A DNA stretch of 64,000 bases from Benzoatithermus sp963720725 (lineage in GTDB: Bacteria > Pseudomonadota > Alphaproteobacteria > Geminicoccales > Geminicoccaceae), in assembly GCA_963720725.1 (NCBI GenBank), contig CAVRGN010000003.1, positions 1,488,001 to 1,552,000 of the forward strand, written 5' to 3'. The translations under genes were made by a program, and so were the position numbers. Positions 28,592-37,435 of this stretch are shown in pieces. Positions within the stretch are counted from its first letter, which is position 1; the number at the start of each line of letters is the position of its first letter. The notes under the pieces are model-generated. The model was not told the origin of the DNA and made no database searches. It saw only the letters and a list, made by a program, of their open reading frames with translations.

Positions 28592-28624
28592 ACGACCGTC
28601 GGCGCCAAACGTGCCGACGGTCGT
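28592..28624 (-). terminator. 12-bp hairpin downstream of rpoH
   Basis: A perfect 12-bp stem (28592-28603 with 28613-28624) and 9-base loop lies 5 bp beyond the rpoH stop on the minus strand. The downstream flank is not T-rich, so termination would be imperfect or rho-assisted; the position strongly suggests a 3-prime-end role. Confidence 0.55.
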
Positions 28625-28628
28625 CCGG

Positions 28629-29520
28629 TCAGGCGGCGAGCGCCCGGGGCAGGTCGCTGCGGTTCGCCGCCGCCAGCACCGCCTGCTGCACGCGCTCGAA
28701 GGCGCGCACCTCGATCTGGCGGATCCGCTCGCGCGACACGCCGTAGACTTGGGCCAGCTCCTCCAAGGTCGCCGGATCATCCTTGAGCTTGCGCTCGGTC
28801 AGGATGTGCCGCTCGCGCGGGTTGAGCACGCCCAGGGCACCCGAGAGCAGGTCACGGCGCCACGCCAGCTCGCTGTTGGCCGCGACATGCGCTTCCTGGT
28901 CCTGCCGCTCGTCGACCAGCATGTCGCCCCACTCGCGCTCGCCGTCCTCGCCGATGCGCAGGTTCAGCGAGGCATCGCCGCCGGAAAGGCGGCGGTTCAT
29001 CTCGATCACCTCGTTCTTGTCGACCGCGAGATCGCGCGCGATGCTGGCGACCGCCTCGGCCGGCAAGTCGCCGCTGCCGGTTTCGCCGAGACGACCCTTG
29101 AGCCGTCTCAAGTTGAAGAACAGCTTCTTCTGCGCCGCGGTGGTGCCCAGCTTCACCATCGACCAGTTGTGGAGGATGTGCTCCTGGATCGCGGCCTTGA
29201 TCCACCACATGGCATAGGTGGCGAATCGGAAGCCGCGCTCGGGGTCGAACTTGCCCAAGGCTTGGGCAAGGCCCAGATTACCCTCCGCTACCAACTCGCC
29301 GAGCGGGAAGCCGTAACCGCCATAGCCACGAGCGATCTTGATCACGAGTCGGAGATGAACTCGAGACCAGTTCGCTCGCCGCCTGCGGGTCCCGCTGGTC
29401 ACGCCACGCCCGGGCAAGCTCGAGCTCATGCTCGGGTGCAAGCATCGGGTGGCGACGTGCCTGATCGAGAAGCCGGCCGAGATCGTCCTCGGCGCGCAAG
29501 GAAATGACGTTGGACTGCAT
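28629..29520 (-). pseudogene. rpoH: RNA polymerase heat-shock sigma factor RpoH, one-base frameshift
   Basis: Started at ATG 29520, the first 55 codons (MQSNVISLRAEDDLGRLLDQ...DPQAASELVSS) run in one frame and the rest (HLRLVIKIARGYGGYGFPLGEL to RSDLPRALAA) in another. An extra base at 29358-29359 is the simplest cause; deleting it gives a 296-residue RpoH. Region 2 has GNLGLAQALGKFDPERGFRFATYAMWWIKAAIQEHIL, the RpoH box is at about QKKLFFNLRRLKG, and region 4 reads ERHILTERKL...VSRERIRQIEVRAFERVQ. RpoH directs heat-shock transcription. Many alphaproteobacteria have two rpoH genes, so loss of one is possible, but the flawless remainder argues for a sequence error. A sigma-32-like promoter lies upstream. 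Confidence 0.85.
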
Positions 29521-29643
29521 GGGATCCCTTCTACGAGCCCCCGTAAGTGCCCCGCCGGCACGGTTTCGCGCCGGTCGCGCCGTCACCGCCCCGCGGACTG
29601 AACCGCAAGGTAAGGCTGACGCACCTTGGTGGGACGGTGAGTG

Positions 29644-29671
29644 ATATGGGTGTTGCCGGCAAGAACACAAG
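29644..29671 (-). promoter_or_regulatory. sigma-32-like promoter upstream of rpoH
   Basis: On the minus strand CTTGTGT (29671-29665), a 14-bp spacer and CCCATAT (29650-29644) closely follow the RpoH consensus (CTTGAAA, 11-16 bp, CCCCATNT). It lies about 125 bp before the rpoH ATG and points toward it, so rpoH could activate its own synthesis. Motif-based inference. Confidence 0.5.
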
Positions 29672-29855
29672 GAGTGCCGGCGAGGTTCCGTGTCGGGCCG
29701 TCCAAGGTCGTCGATGCGAGCCTGCCAGCCCGGTGCGGGCGACAGCAAGTAACGGAATGTTCACCCGCCCATCCTGGCAACTCCATGTGCGCCGTGCGAT
29801 AGGCATGCCTCCGCGTGCTCGGCGATTGTCTGCTCGGCGAGGAGCCATCCGACTC

Positions 29856-32678
29856 ATGTTCCGGCCAAGGATTCGTTGCCTGCTGCTCGGCGCTTGGCTG
29901 GCGCTGGCGGCCCTGCCTCTGGCCGCGCGGGAGCTGCCTGCGCCATGGCCGCCGACGCCGGATGGCCTGCTGGCGCCGGATCCGGCGGCGGTCTGGGGGC
30001 GGCTGCCCAACGGCGTGCGGTACGTGATCCTGCCGGAGGGCTCGCCGCCGGACCGGGTCAGCCTGCGCCTGCTGGTGGAAGCGGGATCGCTCATGGAGAG
30101 CGAGTCGCAGCGCGGCCTCGCCCATTTCCTCGAGCACATGGCGTTCAAGGGTTCGGCCAATCTCGATCCCGGCGAGTTCGTGGCCTTCCTGCAGCGTGCC
30201 GGCCTCGCCTTCGGCGCCGATACCAACGCCCGGACCGGCTTCGACCAGACCGTCTACCAGCTCGACCTGCCGCGCGACGACCCGGCGCTGGTCGACGAGA
30301 GCATCGGCATCCTGGCCGAGATCGCGGGCCGCCTGACGCTGGCTCCGGATCAGATCGAGCCGGAGCGCGGGGTGATCCTGAGCGAGAAGCGCCTGCGCGA
30401 CACCCCTGGCGCCCGCTCGTCGGAGGCCATGCTCGACTTCCTGTTGCCGGGCTCGCTCTATGCCGAGCGCGAGCCGATCGGCCTGGACAAGGTGATCCGG
30501 ACGGCGCCGCGCGAGGAGTTCCTCGACTTCTACCGGAAGTGGTACACGCCCGAGCGCCTGGTGGTGGTGGTCACCGGCGACGTCCAGCCCGATCCCGTGG
30601 CCGCGGCGATTGGGCGTCATTTCGGCGGCTTCGCCCAGCCGGCCGCAGCACCGGCCGATCCGGTGCACCCCTCGTCCGCGGCAAGGCCGCTCGATGCCGA
30701 GCTGGTGAGCGATCCGGCCCTGCCAACCAGGGTTTCGCTCAACGCCGTCCTGCCCTTCGACGACCGCCCCGACAGTCTGGCGCGCCAGCGCGACCGGCTC
30801 CAGGAGCTGCTTGCCTCGGCCATGCTCGACCGGCGCCTGGAGAGTTTGGGGCTGCAGCCAGGGGCACCCTTCTCGCGGACCAGCACCGGCGCCTTCGACC
30901 TGGCGCCGGCGGCCAGGATCGCGCTGGTGTCGCTGACCGCCACACCCGAGACCTGGCAGGCCGCCTTGGCGGTGGGCGAACAGGAACTGCGGCGCGCGGT
31001 CACCTACGGCTTCTCGCAGCACGAGCTCGACGACGAGCTCGCGATCTTCCGCAACCAGCTGGAGACTGCCGCCGCAGGCGCCGCCACGCGCGAGCCCGAC
31101 GATCTGGCCGATCAGCTCACGAACGCGATTGCTGACAATTCGGTCTACACGACGCCGCGGACCGACGTCGAGCTGTTCGCCGAATTGACCCGGGACTTGC
31201 GCCCGGCGGATGTCGACGCCGCGCTGCGGCGCCTGTGGCAGGGGCGTGAGCCGCAGATCTTCGTGACCGGCCCGATGCGGCTCGAGGATCCCAAGGCCAC
31301 GATTCTGGCGGCCTACGCGGCGAGCCAGGCCGTGGCGGTGACGGCGCCGGCCGAGCGCACCAGCGACGCCTTCGCCTACAGCGATTTCGGCCAGCCCTCC
31401 GGCGTCGCCACGAGCGAAGAGCTGCCTGGGTTGGGCATCACCCGCGTCCAATACGGCAACGGCGTGGTGCTCTACGTCAAGCCGACCCCGTTCGAGGCGG
31501 GCGCGGTTCGGGTCGCGGTGCGTTTCGGCAGCGGTAAGATCGGGCTGCCCGCAGACCAGCCCGGCCTCGACCTTCTGGCGGGTCGCGGCTTCGTCGACGG
31601 GGGGCTCGGCCGCCACAGCATCGACGACCTCAACCGGATCCTGGCAGCACGGCAGGTGGGCGTGGACCTCATCGTCGGCGAGAGCGGGGTCAATCTGGTC
31701 GCGCGGACCACGCCGGCCGACCTGCCGCTGCAGCTCGACCTGCTCGCCGCCTACGTGACCGACCCCGGCTACCGGCCGGAAGCGCAGGAGCGTTACCGCG
31801 CGCGGATCGCCAGCGCCTATGCCAGCATGGCGGCCGTGCCGGAGGGCGTGGTCTCGGGGCCGGTCAGCCTGCTGGTGCACGGGGGCGATCCGCGCTTCGG
31901 CATGCCGCCCGAGGCCGACGCCGCGCGGCGCACGCTGGCCGAGCTGCGCGCGTGGCTCGAGCCGATGCTGCGACGGGGGCCGATGCAGGTCATGATCGTG
32001 GGCGATGTCGATCCGGCCCGGGCGGTCGCCGAGGTCGGCCGCACCTTCGGTGCCCTGCCGGCCCGGGGTGAGGACCAGCAGCCGACGCCCCCGAGCCTCG
32101 CCTTGCCGTCGCCGCCGGACCCGGTCCGCTTCACCCACAGCGGACAGGGCAATCAGGCGCTGGCCATGGTGTACTGGCCGACGACCGGACAGGACGACGC
32201 GCGCACCTCGATCGGTCTCGACCTGGTCGCGGACATCCTGACCGACCGCCTGCTGCGCGAGGTCCGCGAGCAGGAGGGCGCCACCTATTCGCCCCAGGTG
32301 CAGAGCCAGCAATCCCTGGCTCTGCCTGGATTCGGCTACATCGTGGCCGCGATCGACGCGGCAGGCGCCGACGCGGCCCGGATCGTCGCGCTGATCCGCG
32401 ACACCGCCGCCGAGATGCGTGCGGGCGGCATCACCGAGGACGAATTCGAGCGGGCCCTGCAGCCGCGCCTGGCACAGGCGCGCAACGCCCAGCAGACCAA
32501 CGACTACTGGCTCTATGGGGTATTGTTCGGCGCCGAGCAGTTCCCGCGCGTGCTGGATCAGGCCCGCACCCTGATCGCCGACACCGAGAGCCAGACCCTG
32601 GCCGGGGTGCAGGCGCTGGCCGCGACCTACCTGGATCCCGACCGGGCCCTGCCGGTTCTGGTCGTGCCGGACAGTTGA
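29856..32678 (+). CDS. M16 family zinc metallopeptidase (pitrilysin/insulinase type)
   Basis: A 940-residue periplasmic protease from ATG 29856. A signal peptide (about 1-25, CLLLGAWLALAALPLAARE) is followed by the first M16 domain with the inverted zinc motif HFLEH (His90, Glu93, His94) and the third ligand around Glu170 in IEPERGVILSE. A second, inactive M16 half follows (about 500-940; GVVLYVKPTPFEAGAVRVAVRFGSG, LREVREQEGATYSPQVQSQ with the substrate-binding R/Y region). Length fits two-domain bacterial M16 enzymes such as PqqL. The open frame extends upstream to 29547, but that part antisenses rpoH and lacks homology. Substrate unknown. Confidence 0.92.
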   Translation: MFRPRIRCLLLGAWLALAALPLAARELPAPWPPTPDGLLAPDPAAVWGRLPNGVRYVILPEGSPPDRVSLRLLVEAGSLMESESQRGLAHFLEHMAFKGSANLDPGEFVAFLQRAGLAFGADTNARTGFDQTVYQLDLPRDDPALVDESIGILAEIAGRLTLAPDQIEPERGVILSEKRLRDTPGARSSEAMLDFLLPGSLYAEREPIGLDKVIRTAPREEFLDFYRKWYTPERLVVVVTGDVQPDPVAAAIGRHFGGFAQPAAAPADPVHPSSAARPLDAELVSDPALPTRVSLNAVLPFDDRPDSLARQRDRLQELLASAMLDRRLESLGLQPGAPFSRTSTGAFDLAPAARIALVSLTATPETWQAALAVGEQELRRAVTYGFSQHELDDELAIFRNQLETAAAGAATREPDDLADQLTNAIADNSVYTTPRTDVELFAELTRDLRPADVDAALRRLWQGREPQIFVTGPMRLEDPKATILAAYAASQAVAVTAPAERTSDAFAYSDFGQPSGVATSEELPGLGITRVQYGNGVVLYVKPTPFEAGAVRVAVRFGSGKIGLPADQPGLDLLAGRGFVDGGLGRHSIDDLNRILAARQVGVDLIVGESGVNLVARTTPADLPLQLDLLAAYVTDPGYRPEAQERYRARIASAYASMAAVPEGVVSGPVSLLVHGGDPRFGMPPEADAARRTLAELRAWLEPMLRRGPMQVMIVGDVDPARAVAEVGRTFGALPARGEDQQPTPPSLALPSPPDPVRFTHSGQGNQALAMVYWPTTGQDDARTSIGLDLVADILTDRLLREVREQEGATYSPQVQSQQSLALPGFGYIVAAIDAAGADAARIVALIRDTAAEMRAGGITEDEFERALQPRLAQARNAQQTNDYWLYGVLFGAEQFPRVLDQARTLIADTESQTLAGVQALAATYLDPDRALPVLVVPDS

Positions 32679-32761
32679 TCCCGCAAGTCTCCCTTGTGGC
32701 GACAATGGTGGTGCGGCGCCGCAAGAGGCGCTAGACCCGCGCCCGGCAGGAGGCTCGGGAC

Positions 32762-33973
32762 ATGGCGGTCGGCAGCATCGAGGTGGGAGCGGCGCGGGCG
32801 GCGAATGCGGCCGTGCTCCCGATTCTGGTCGCTATCAGCGCCGGGCACCTGCTCAACGACACGATGCAGTCGGTCCTGCTGTCGATCTATCCGCTGATCA
32901 AGGATCCACTCCGCCTCGACTTCGTCCACATCGGCATCATCACGCTGGTGTTCCAGCTCACCGCCTCGGTGCTGCAGCCCATGATCGGGCTCTACACCGA
33001 CAAGCATCCCAAGCCCTTCTCGTTGCCGTTCGGCATGGCCTCGACCTTCTGCGGCATGCTGGCGCTGGCTTTCGCCGGTGGCTTTGCCGCCGTGCTCCTG
33101 GCCGCGGCCCTGATCGGCGTCGGCAGCTCGGTATTCCACCCGGAGGCCTCGCGCGTGGCGCGGTTGGCCTCGGGCGGGCGCTACGGTTTCGCCCAGTCGC
33201 TGTTCCAGGTGGGCGGCAATGCCGGTCAGGCGATCGGGCCGCTGCTGGTGGCGCTGGTGGTGATTCCCAACGGCCAGGAATACGCGGCCTGGTTCGCGCT
33301 GGCCGCGGTGATCGGGATCGCCATCCTGTCGCGCGTCGGGTTCTGGTACCGCGACCATCTGGCGGCGCGCCCGCATGGAGGTCCGGCCGTCTCGCGCCGG
33401 TCCCCGGTCGGCCGCAACCGGGCGATCGCCGCGGTCGCCATCCTGATCGCGCTGACCTTCTCCAAGAATTTCTACATGGCGGCGTTCGCCTCCTACTACA
33501 ATTTCTTCCTCATGGACCGGTTCGCGCTTTCGGTGCAGGACGCGCAGCTGCTGCTCTTCGTGTTCCTGGGCGCCGTTGCCCTGGGCACCTTCGTCGGCGG
33601 GCCGGTGGGGGACCGGATCGGCCGCAAGCCGATCTTGTGGATTTCGATCGTGGGCGTCCTGCCGCTCAGCCTGCTCCTGCCCTTCGTCGACCTGTTCTGG
33701 ACCACCGTGCTGGCGGCGGTGATCGGGATCGTCATGGCGTCCGCTTTTCCGGCCATCATCGTCTACGCCCAGGAGCTGATGCCGGGTCGGGTGGGCATGA
33801 TCGCCGGTCTGTTCTTCGGCTTCGCGTTCGGCATGGGTGGCATCGGGGCGGTGTTCGTGGGCTGGATCGCCGATCTGCGCGGCATCCAGTTCGCCTTCCA
33901 GCTCTGCGCGGTGCTGCCGGCCATCGGATTGCTGGTGGCCTTCCTGCCCGACCTGGACCGGGCCCGTGCCTGA
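32762..33973 (+). CDS. fsr: MFS efflux transporter, fosmidomycin-resistance (Fsr) family
   Basis: A 403-residue, 12-helix major facilitator. HLLNDTMQSVLLSIYPLIKDPLRLDFVHIGIITLVFQLTASVLQPMIGLYTDKHPKP is the characteristic Fsr N-terminus, GVGSSVFHPEASRVARLASGGRYGFAQSLFQVGGNAGQAIGP is the family motif C region, and GGPVGDRIGRKPI is the loop between helices 8 and 9. It exports fosmidomycin and possibly related compounds; the physiological substrate is unknown. It stands alone, 83 bp after the M16 gene. Confidence 0.88.
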   Translation: MAVGSIEVGAARAANAAVLPILVAISAGHLLNDTMQSVLLSIYPLIKDPLRLDFVHIGIITLVFQLTASVLQPMIGLYTDKHPKPFSLPFGMASTFCGMLALAFAGGFAAVLLAAALIGVGSSVFHPEASRVARLASGGRYGFAQSLFQVGGNAGQAIGPLLVALVVIPNGQEYAAWFALAAVIGIAILSRVGFWYRDHLAARPHGGPAVSRRSPVGRNRAIAAVAILIALTFSKNFYMAAFASYYNFFLMDRFALSVQDAQLLLFVFLGAVALGTFVGGPVGDRIGRKPILWISIVGVLPLSLLLPFVDLFWTTVLAAVIGIVMASAFPAIIVYAQELMPGRVGMIAGLFFGFAFGMGGIGAVFVGWIADLRGIQFAFQLCAVLPAIGLLVAFLPDLDRARA

Positions 33974-34047
33974 CGGTTCCGCCTCGCCGTATCCCGTCGT
34001 CGTAGCGGGGTCGCGGCGTAGACGAGCGTCGACCGAGGTCCCGTCGC

Positions 34048-34930
34048 TCAGGCCGCCGGCCGGTCTTCCAGGTTCTGGACCCGGGGCAGCGGCGGCAGCC
34101 CGTAATGCGTGGGATTCATGATCGCGCGCTCGATGATGTCGATGCCGGCATTGGTCGGATCGGCAATCCAGGGGCGGAAGCCCGGAGCGGGATTCGGATT
34201 GGCGAAGTACATCATGGCGTAGCGCCGCGCGACCTCGGGATGGTTGCGGACGCGGTGATAGAGCGGCGGCACACGATAGCCGCACAGGAGCGAGAAGATC
34301 TCGCCGGGCATGGCGATCAGCTGGCCGGGCTGGGGCTGCAGCGCCTCGCCAGCCCGTGGACGTCTCGACCTCGAGCCCGGGGGCGTCCGCGAACAGCAGG
34401 GTGAGATAGAGGCCGTCCTCGTGCGAATCGGTCAGGATCTCGCGGCTGTGCCGGCTGGGCAGGTAGCGGTTGAACTGCAGATGCGAGGCGCGGTCGCAGC
34501 GGAAGGCCAGATCGGGCGACCAGCGTTCGGCATAGTGGCGGGCGAGGGCGGCGGTGATCGGCGCCAGCAGCTCCTCGATCCCGGCGGACACGGCGAGCGC
34601 CGCGTGGTGCATCGCCCGACCCTCGGCGTCGGCAAAGCGCCCGGTCGCCGTCTTGTGCAGCAGGCGCGCCCAGAACAATTCGGCGAGATCGGGCCGCTCG
34701 GGGCGCTCGGAGAACTCCTCGCCGATGGCGTGGTAGCCGTCATGCTCCGGCAGCGAGTTGGCGCGCTTGCGCACTTCCGGCAGGGCGAAGAAGCCATCGG
34801 CCGCCTGCCACAGATTTCCGATGCGGGCACGCAGCCGATCCGGGCAGGACAGGATCAGGAAGCCTTCGCGCTCCAGCTGGCGCGCCAGCTCACCGTCCTG
34901 TCGAACGTCCGCAACCTGCAACATGCCCAT
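34048..34930 (-). pseudogene. isopenicillin-N-synthase-family 2OG-Fe(II) oxygenase, one-base frameshift
   Basis: The first 193 codons or so (MGMLQVADVRQDGELARQLEREGF to LLFADAPGLEVETSTGW) and the last 95 (EALQPQPGQLIAMPGEIFSLLCGYRVPPLYHRVRN to EDRPAA) lie in frames one base apart; the junction is near 34346-34354. Together they make a 293-residue dioxygenase. The iron ligands appear as His and Asp in SHEDGLYLTLLF and His in LYHRVRN, with RYAMMYFANPNP after. Substrate is unknown. The initiation codon is ATG 34930 or 34924. Apart from the single base the gene looks healthy, so an assembly error is likely. Confidence 0.7.
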
Positions 34931-35106
34931 CGACCTCCGCGCCAAAGCCACCGGCACTCGGCCTCGGTGCCGTTGCGTTCGGCGCCGAGGCCTGAGAACC
35001 TGCCCGCAGCCTAGGCGGCAGACTGGAAATGAACCGTTACCATCGCGGCCGAAAAATCGGTCTCCTCCTCGCGCTCGTGTCCGTGCTTCCGACGCCGGCC
35101 TGAGCG

Positions 35107-35418
35107 ATGCAGCCCGAGGATGCGCCGCCCGGGAGCTATGCCAGGGCGCATTACGACATCTTCCTGGTCGAGACCTGCGGGCTGCTGACACGGGAGGTGA
35201 AACGCGGTTTCGAGCTCGCCCGCGACGATCGTCTTGCCGCCGAGTCCCTGAACGGTGAGGCCGCTCGCCAAGCGCGCATCAAGGCCGGGGTGGCGTTCGA
35301 CCTGGAATGGCAGAACCGCGGGCTGGGAGGCTCGCGGCCCTGGTGCCGTCAGGACGGAAAGGCCGCAGCCCTGGCGTTCTTCGCCCGCTTCATCGACGAG
35401 CGCTATCCTCAGCCCTGA
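35107..35418 (+). CDS. uncharacterised 103-residue protein
   Basis: ATG 35107 to a TGA at 35416-35418. The product is soluble and mixed: YARAHYDIFLVETCGLLTREVKRGFELARDDRLAAESLNGEAARQARIKAGVAFDLEWQNR. No signal, no membrane helix, two cysteines. I do not recognise a family. Its 3-prime end overlaps the convergent threonine-aldolase gene by about 10 bp, leaving it sandwiched with no operon partner. Coding potential is fair and a divergent position from the oxygenase gene supports its being real. Confidence 0.5.
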   Translation: MQPEDAPPGSYARAHYDIFLVETCGLLTREVKRGFELARDDRLAAESLNGEAARQARIKAGVAFDLEWQNRGLGGSRPWCRQDGKAAALAFFARFIDERYPQP

Positions 35419-36458
35419 GCGGCAAGGCGCTCGGCGGCCGCGATCAGCTCGTCGACCTGTTCGGGGCTGGTGGCGAAGCTCGTGACCAGCCGGACGACCG
35501 GGCCGGACTCGCCGGGCGGGGTCAGCCAGCGGTGGAACGCGAAGCCAAGCTCATGCAGCCCGGCGATCAGCGGTTCGGGCATGGCCAGGAACAGCTCGTT
35601 GGCCTCGACCGGCTGCACCGGCCGCACCCCGGGAATCCCGGCCAAGCCCGCGGCGAGGCGGTCGGCCATGGCGTTGGCGTGACCGGCGAAGGCGAGCCAC
35701 CGCCCTTCCTCCAGCATCGCCAGCAGCTGCGCGCTGAGGAAGCGCATCTTGGACAGCAGGTGCCCGGCGCGCTTGCGCCGCTCGGCAAAGCCGGCGGCCA
35801 GAGCCGGGTCGAACAGCAGGACCGCCTCCGCTGCCAACGCGCCGTTCTTGGTGGCACCCAGCGACAGCACGTCGACGCCCGCGCGCCAGGTCAGCTCGGC
35901 CGGCGTGCAGCCCAGGCGCGCCAAGGCGTTGGCCAGCCGCGCGCCGTCCATGTGCAGGCGCAAGCCGCGCCGGCGCACCACCGCGGCCAGGGCGGCGATC
36001 TCGTCGGGCCGGTAGACCGTGCCCCACTCGGTCGCCTGGGTGACGCTGAGTGCTGCCGGGGAGGCGTGGTGCACGCCGGCTTCGGCGGCCAGCTCCAGCG
36101 CCCCCGCGACGCGCTCGGGCGCCAGCTTCCCGCCGGCGCCCGGCAGGCCGATCAGCTTGGCGCCGCCGGTATAGAACTCCGGCGCGCCGCACTCCTCCAG
36201 CAGGATGTGGGCGGTCTCGTGGCAGTAGACCGCACCATAGGGCGGGCTCAGGGCCGCAAGCGCCAACCCGTTCGCGGCCGTGCCGGTCGAGACCGGGAAC
36301 ACGGTCGTCTCGGTTTCGAACAGCTCGCTGGCGGCCGCGGTCAGACGGGCGGTCCAGTCGTCGGCGCCGTAGGAGGCGGCCGGGCCCTGGTTCGCCGCCA
36401 GGATCGCCGCCATCACCGCCGGCGCGACCGGGGCCGTGTTGTCGCTCGCGAAGTTCAT
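35409..36458 (-). CDS. low-specificity threonine aldolase family protein
   Basis: A 349-residue PLP enzyme that cleaves beta-hydroxy amino acids to glycine and an aldehyde. MNFASDNTAPVAPAVMAAILAAN and GADDWTARLTAAASELF form the family N-terminus; the PLP-binding lysine is Lys204 in SLGATKNGALA; HMDGARLANAL is the cofactor-ring segment. Its ATG overlaps the pfkB-type gene end by 4 bp, tying it to the sugar-kinase/aldolase-like genes upstream; the shared pathway is unclear. Confidence 0.92.
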   Translation of the reverse strand: MNFASDNTAPVAPAVMAAILAANQGPAASYGADDWTARLTAAASELFETETTVFPVSTGTAANGLALAALSPPYGAVYCHETAHILLEECGAPEFYTGGAKLIGLPGAGGKLAPERVAGALELAAEAGVHHASPAALSVTQATEWGTVYRPDEIAALAAVVRRRGLRLHMDGARLANALARLGCTPAELTWRAGVDVLSLGATKNGALAAEAVLLFDPALAAGFAERRKRAGHLLSKMRFLSAQLLAMLEEGRWLAFAGHANAMADRLAAGLAGIPGVRPVQPVEANELFLAMPEPLIAGLHELGFAFHRWLTPPGESGPVVRLVTSFATSPEQVDELIAAAERLAAQG

Positions 36459-37435
36459 GCCGTTCCGTATCCGTGATGGTCGCCATGCGCCAGGCACTCC
36501 GCCAGCGGCCGAATGCCGGCGGACGGGCTCAGGGAGGTGAGGCTGGCCGCCGCCACGCACACGCCCTGCACCAGGCAGCGCTCGAGCGGCATGCCCTCGT
36601 GCAGGCCCAGCATCACCCCGGCGGCGAAGGCGTCGCCGGCGCCGTTGGCGCTGCGGATCTCGGCCCGTGGCATGCGGACCGCCTCCTGCCGCCAGCCGCG
36701 GCCGTCGGCAGCGACGGCGACGCAGCCCGCGGGGAAATGCACCACGGCCAGCTCGCGTACGCCGCGCGACAGCAGGCCCAGCGCCGCCGTCGCGGGATCG
36801 GCCTCGCCGGTGACCGCCGCCGCTTCCAGCTCGTTGATGATGATCGTGTCCAGGTGCGGCAGGCAGGGGGTCGCGAGGGCGCGGATGCGCGCCGGCTCGA
36901 CGCAGACCAGCTCCAAATTGGTGCGCAGCCCCGCCGCACTGGCGCGGGCCAGCACCGCGGCGAACCCGTTGCCTTCGGGCGAGGGCGCGTCCAGCCGCGC
37001 GTGCACGCCCGGGGCACCGAGGTGGAAGATGCGCGCGGTGCTGCCGGCGAAGTCGAAGCGCTCGGGGGTGAGATGGGCGTTCGCGCCCTGGAAATGGAAG
37101 AAGGTGCGCCGGCCCGAGGCGCGCTCGATCATCACGTCGGTGTAGGAGGTGGGCACCCCGGCCTGGATGCCGACCCCGCCGGTGTCGATGCCCAGCCCGG
37201 CGCAGGTCTCCAGCACCAGCCGGCCATGCGCGTCGTCGCCGACCAGGCCCACCAGGCGGATGGGAAAGCCGCAGCCGAGACGGGCGAGGTCCACTGCCAT
37301 GTTGAGGCCCGGCCCACCGGTGTCGGCGGCTTCCGACTCGATGACCGCCAGCTCCTCCGGCGGCGGCAGGCGGTCGATCACCTTGTTGACGTCGACCACG
37401 ATGCTGCCGCCGCAGATGATCCCGCGCCGGTTCAC
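36455..37435 (-). CDS. PfkB family carbohydrate kinase
   Basis: A 326-residue ribokinase-like sugar kinase. The N-terminal GGSIVVDVNKVIDRLPPPEE and TGGPGLNMAVDLARLG are PfkB motif 1, and RSANGAGDAFAAGVMLGL near residue 260 carries the catalytic Asp and the anion hole (GAGD). It probably phosphorylates the sugar imported by the frc-type transporter or a derivative (inference from proximity). It overlaps both neighbours by 4 bp. Confidence 0.9.
   Translation of the reverse strand: MNRRGIICGGSIVVDVNKVIDRLPPPEELAVIESEAADTGGPGLNMAVDLARLGCGFPIRLVGLVGDDAHGRLVLETCAGLGIDTGGVGIQAGVPTSYTDVMIERASGRRTFFHFQGANAHLTPERFDFAGSTARIFHLGAPGVHARLDAPSPEGNGFAAVLARASAAGLRTNLELVCVEPARIRALATPCLPHLDTIIINELEAAAVTGEADPATAALGLLSRGVRELAVVHFPAGCVAVAADGRGWRQEAVRMPRAEIRSANGAGDAFAAGVMLGLHEGMPLERCLVQGVCVAAASLTSLSPSAGIRPLAECLAHGDHHGYGTA

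Noticed and set aside
29583..32705. A 1,040-codon open frame antisense to the M16 protease
   Set aside because: It mirrors the protease gene on the opposite strand, is extremely Arg/Gly/Gln/His-rich, has no domain motif, and arises from high-GC codon bias.
32627..34040. A minus-strand open frame continuing downstream of the oxygenase
   Set aside because: It is the out-of-frame continuation after the oxygenase frameshift and lies antisense to the MFS gene.
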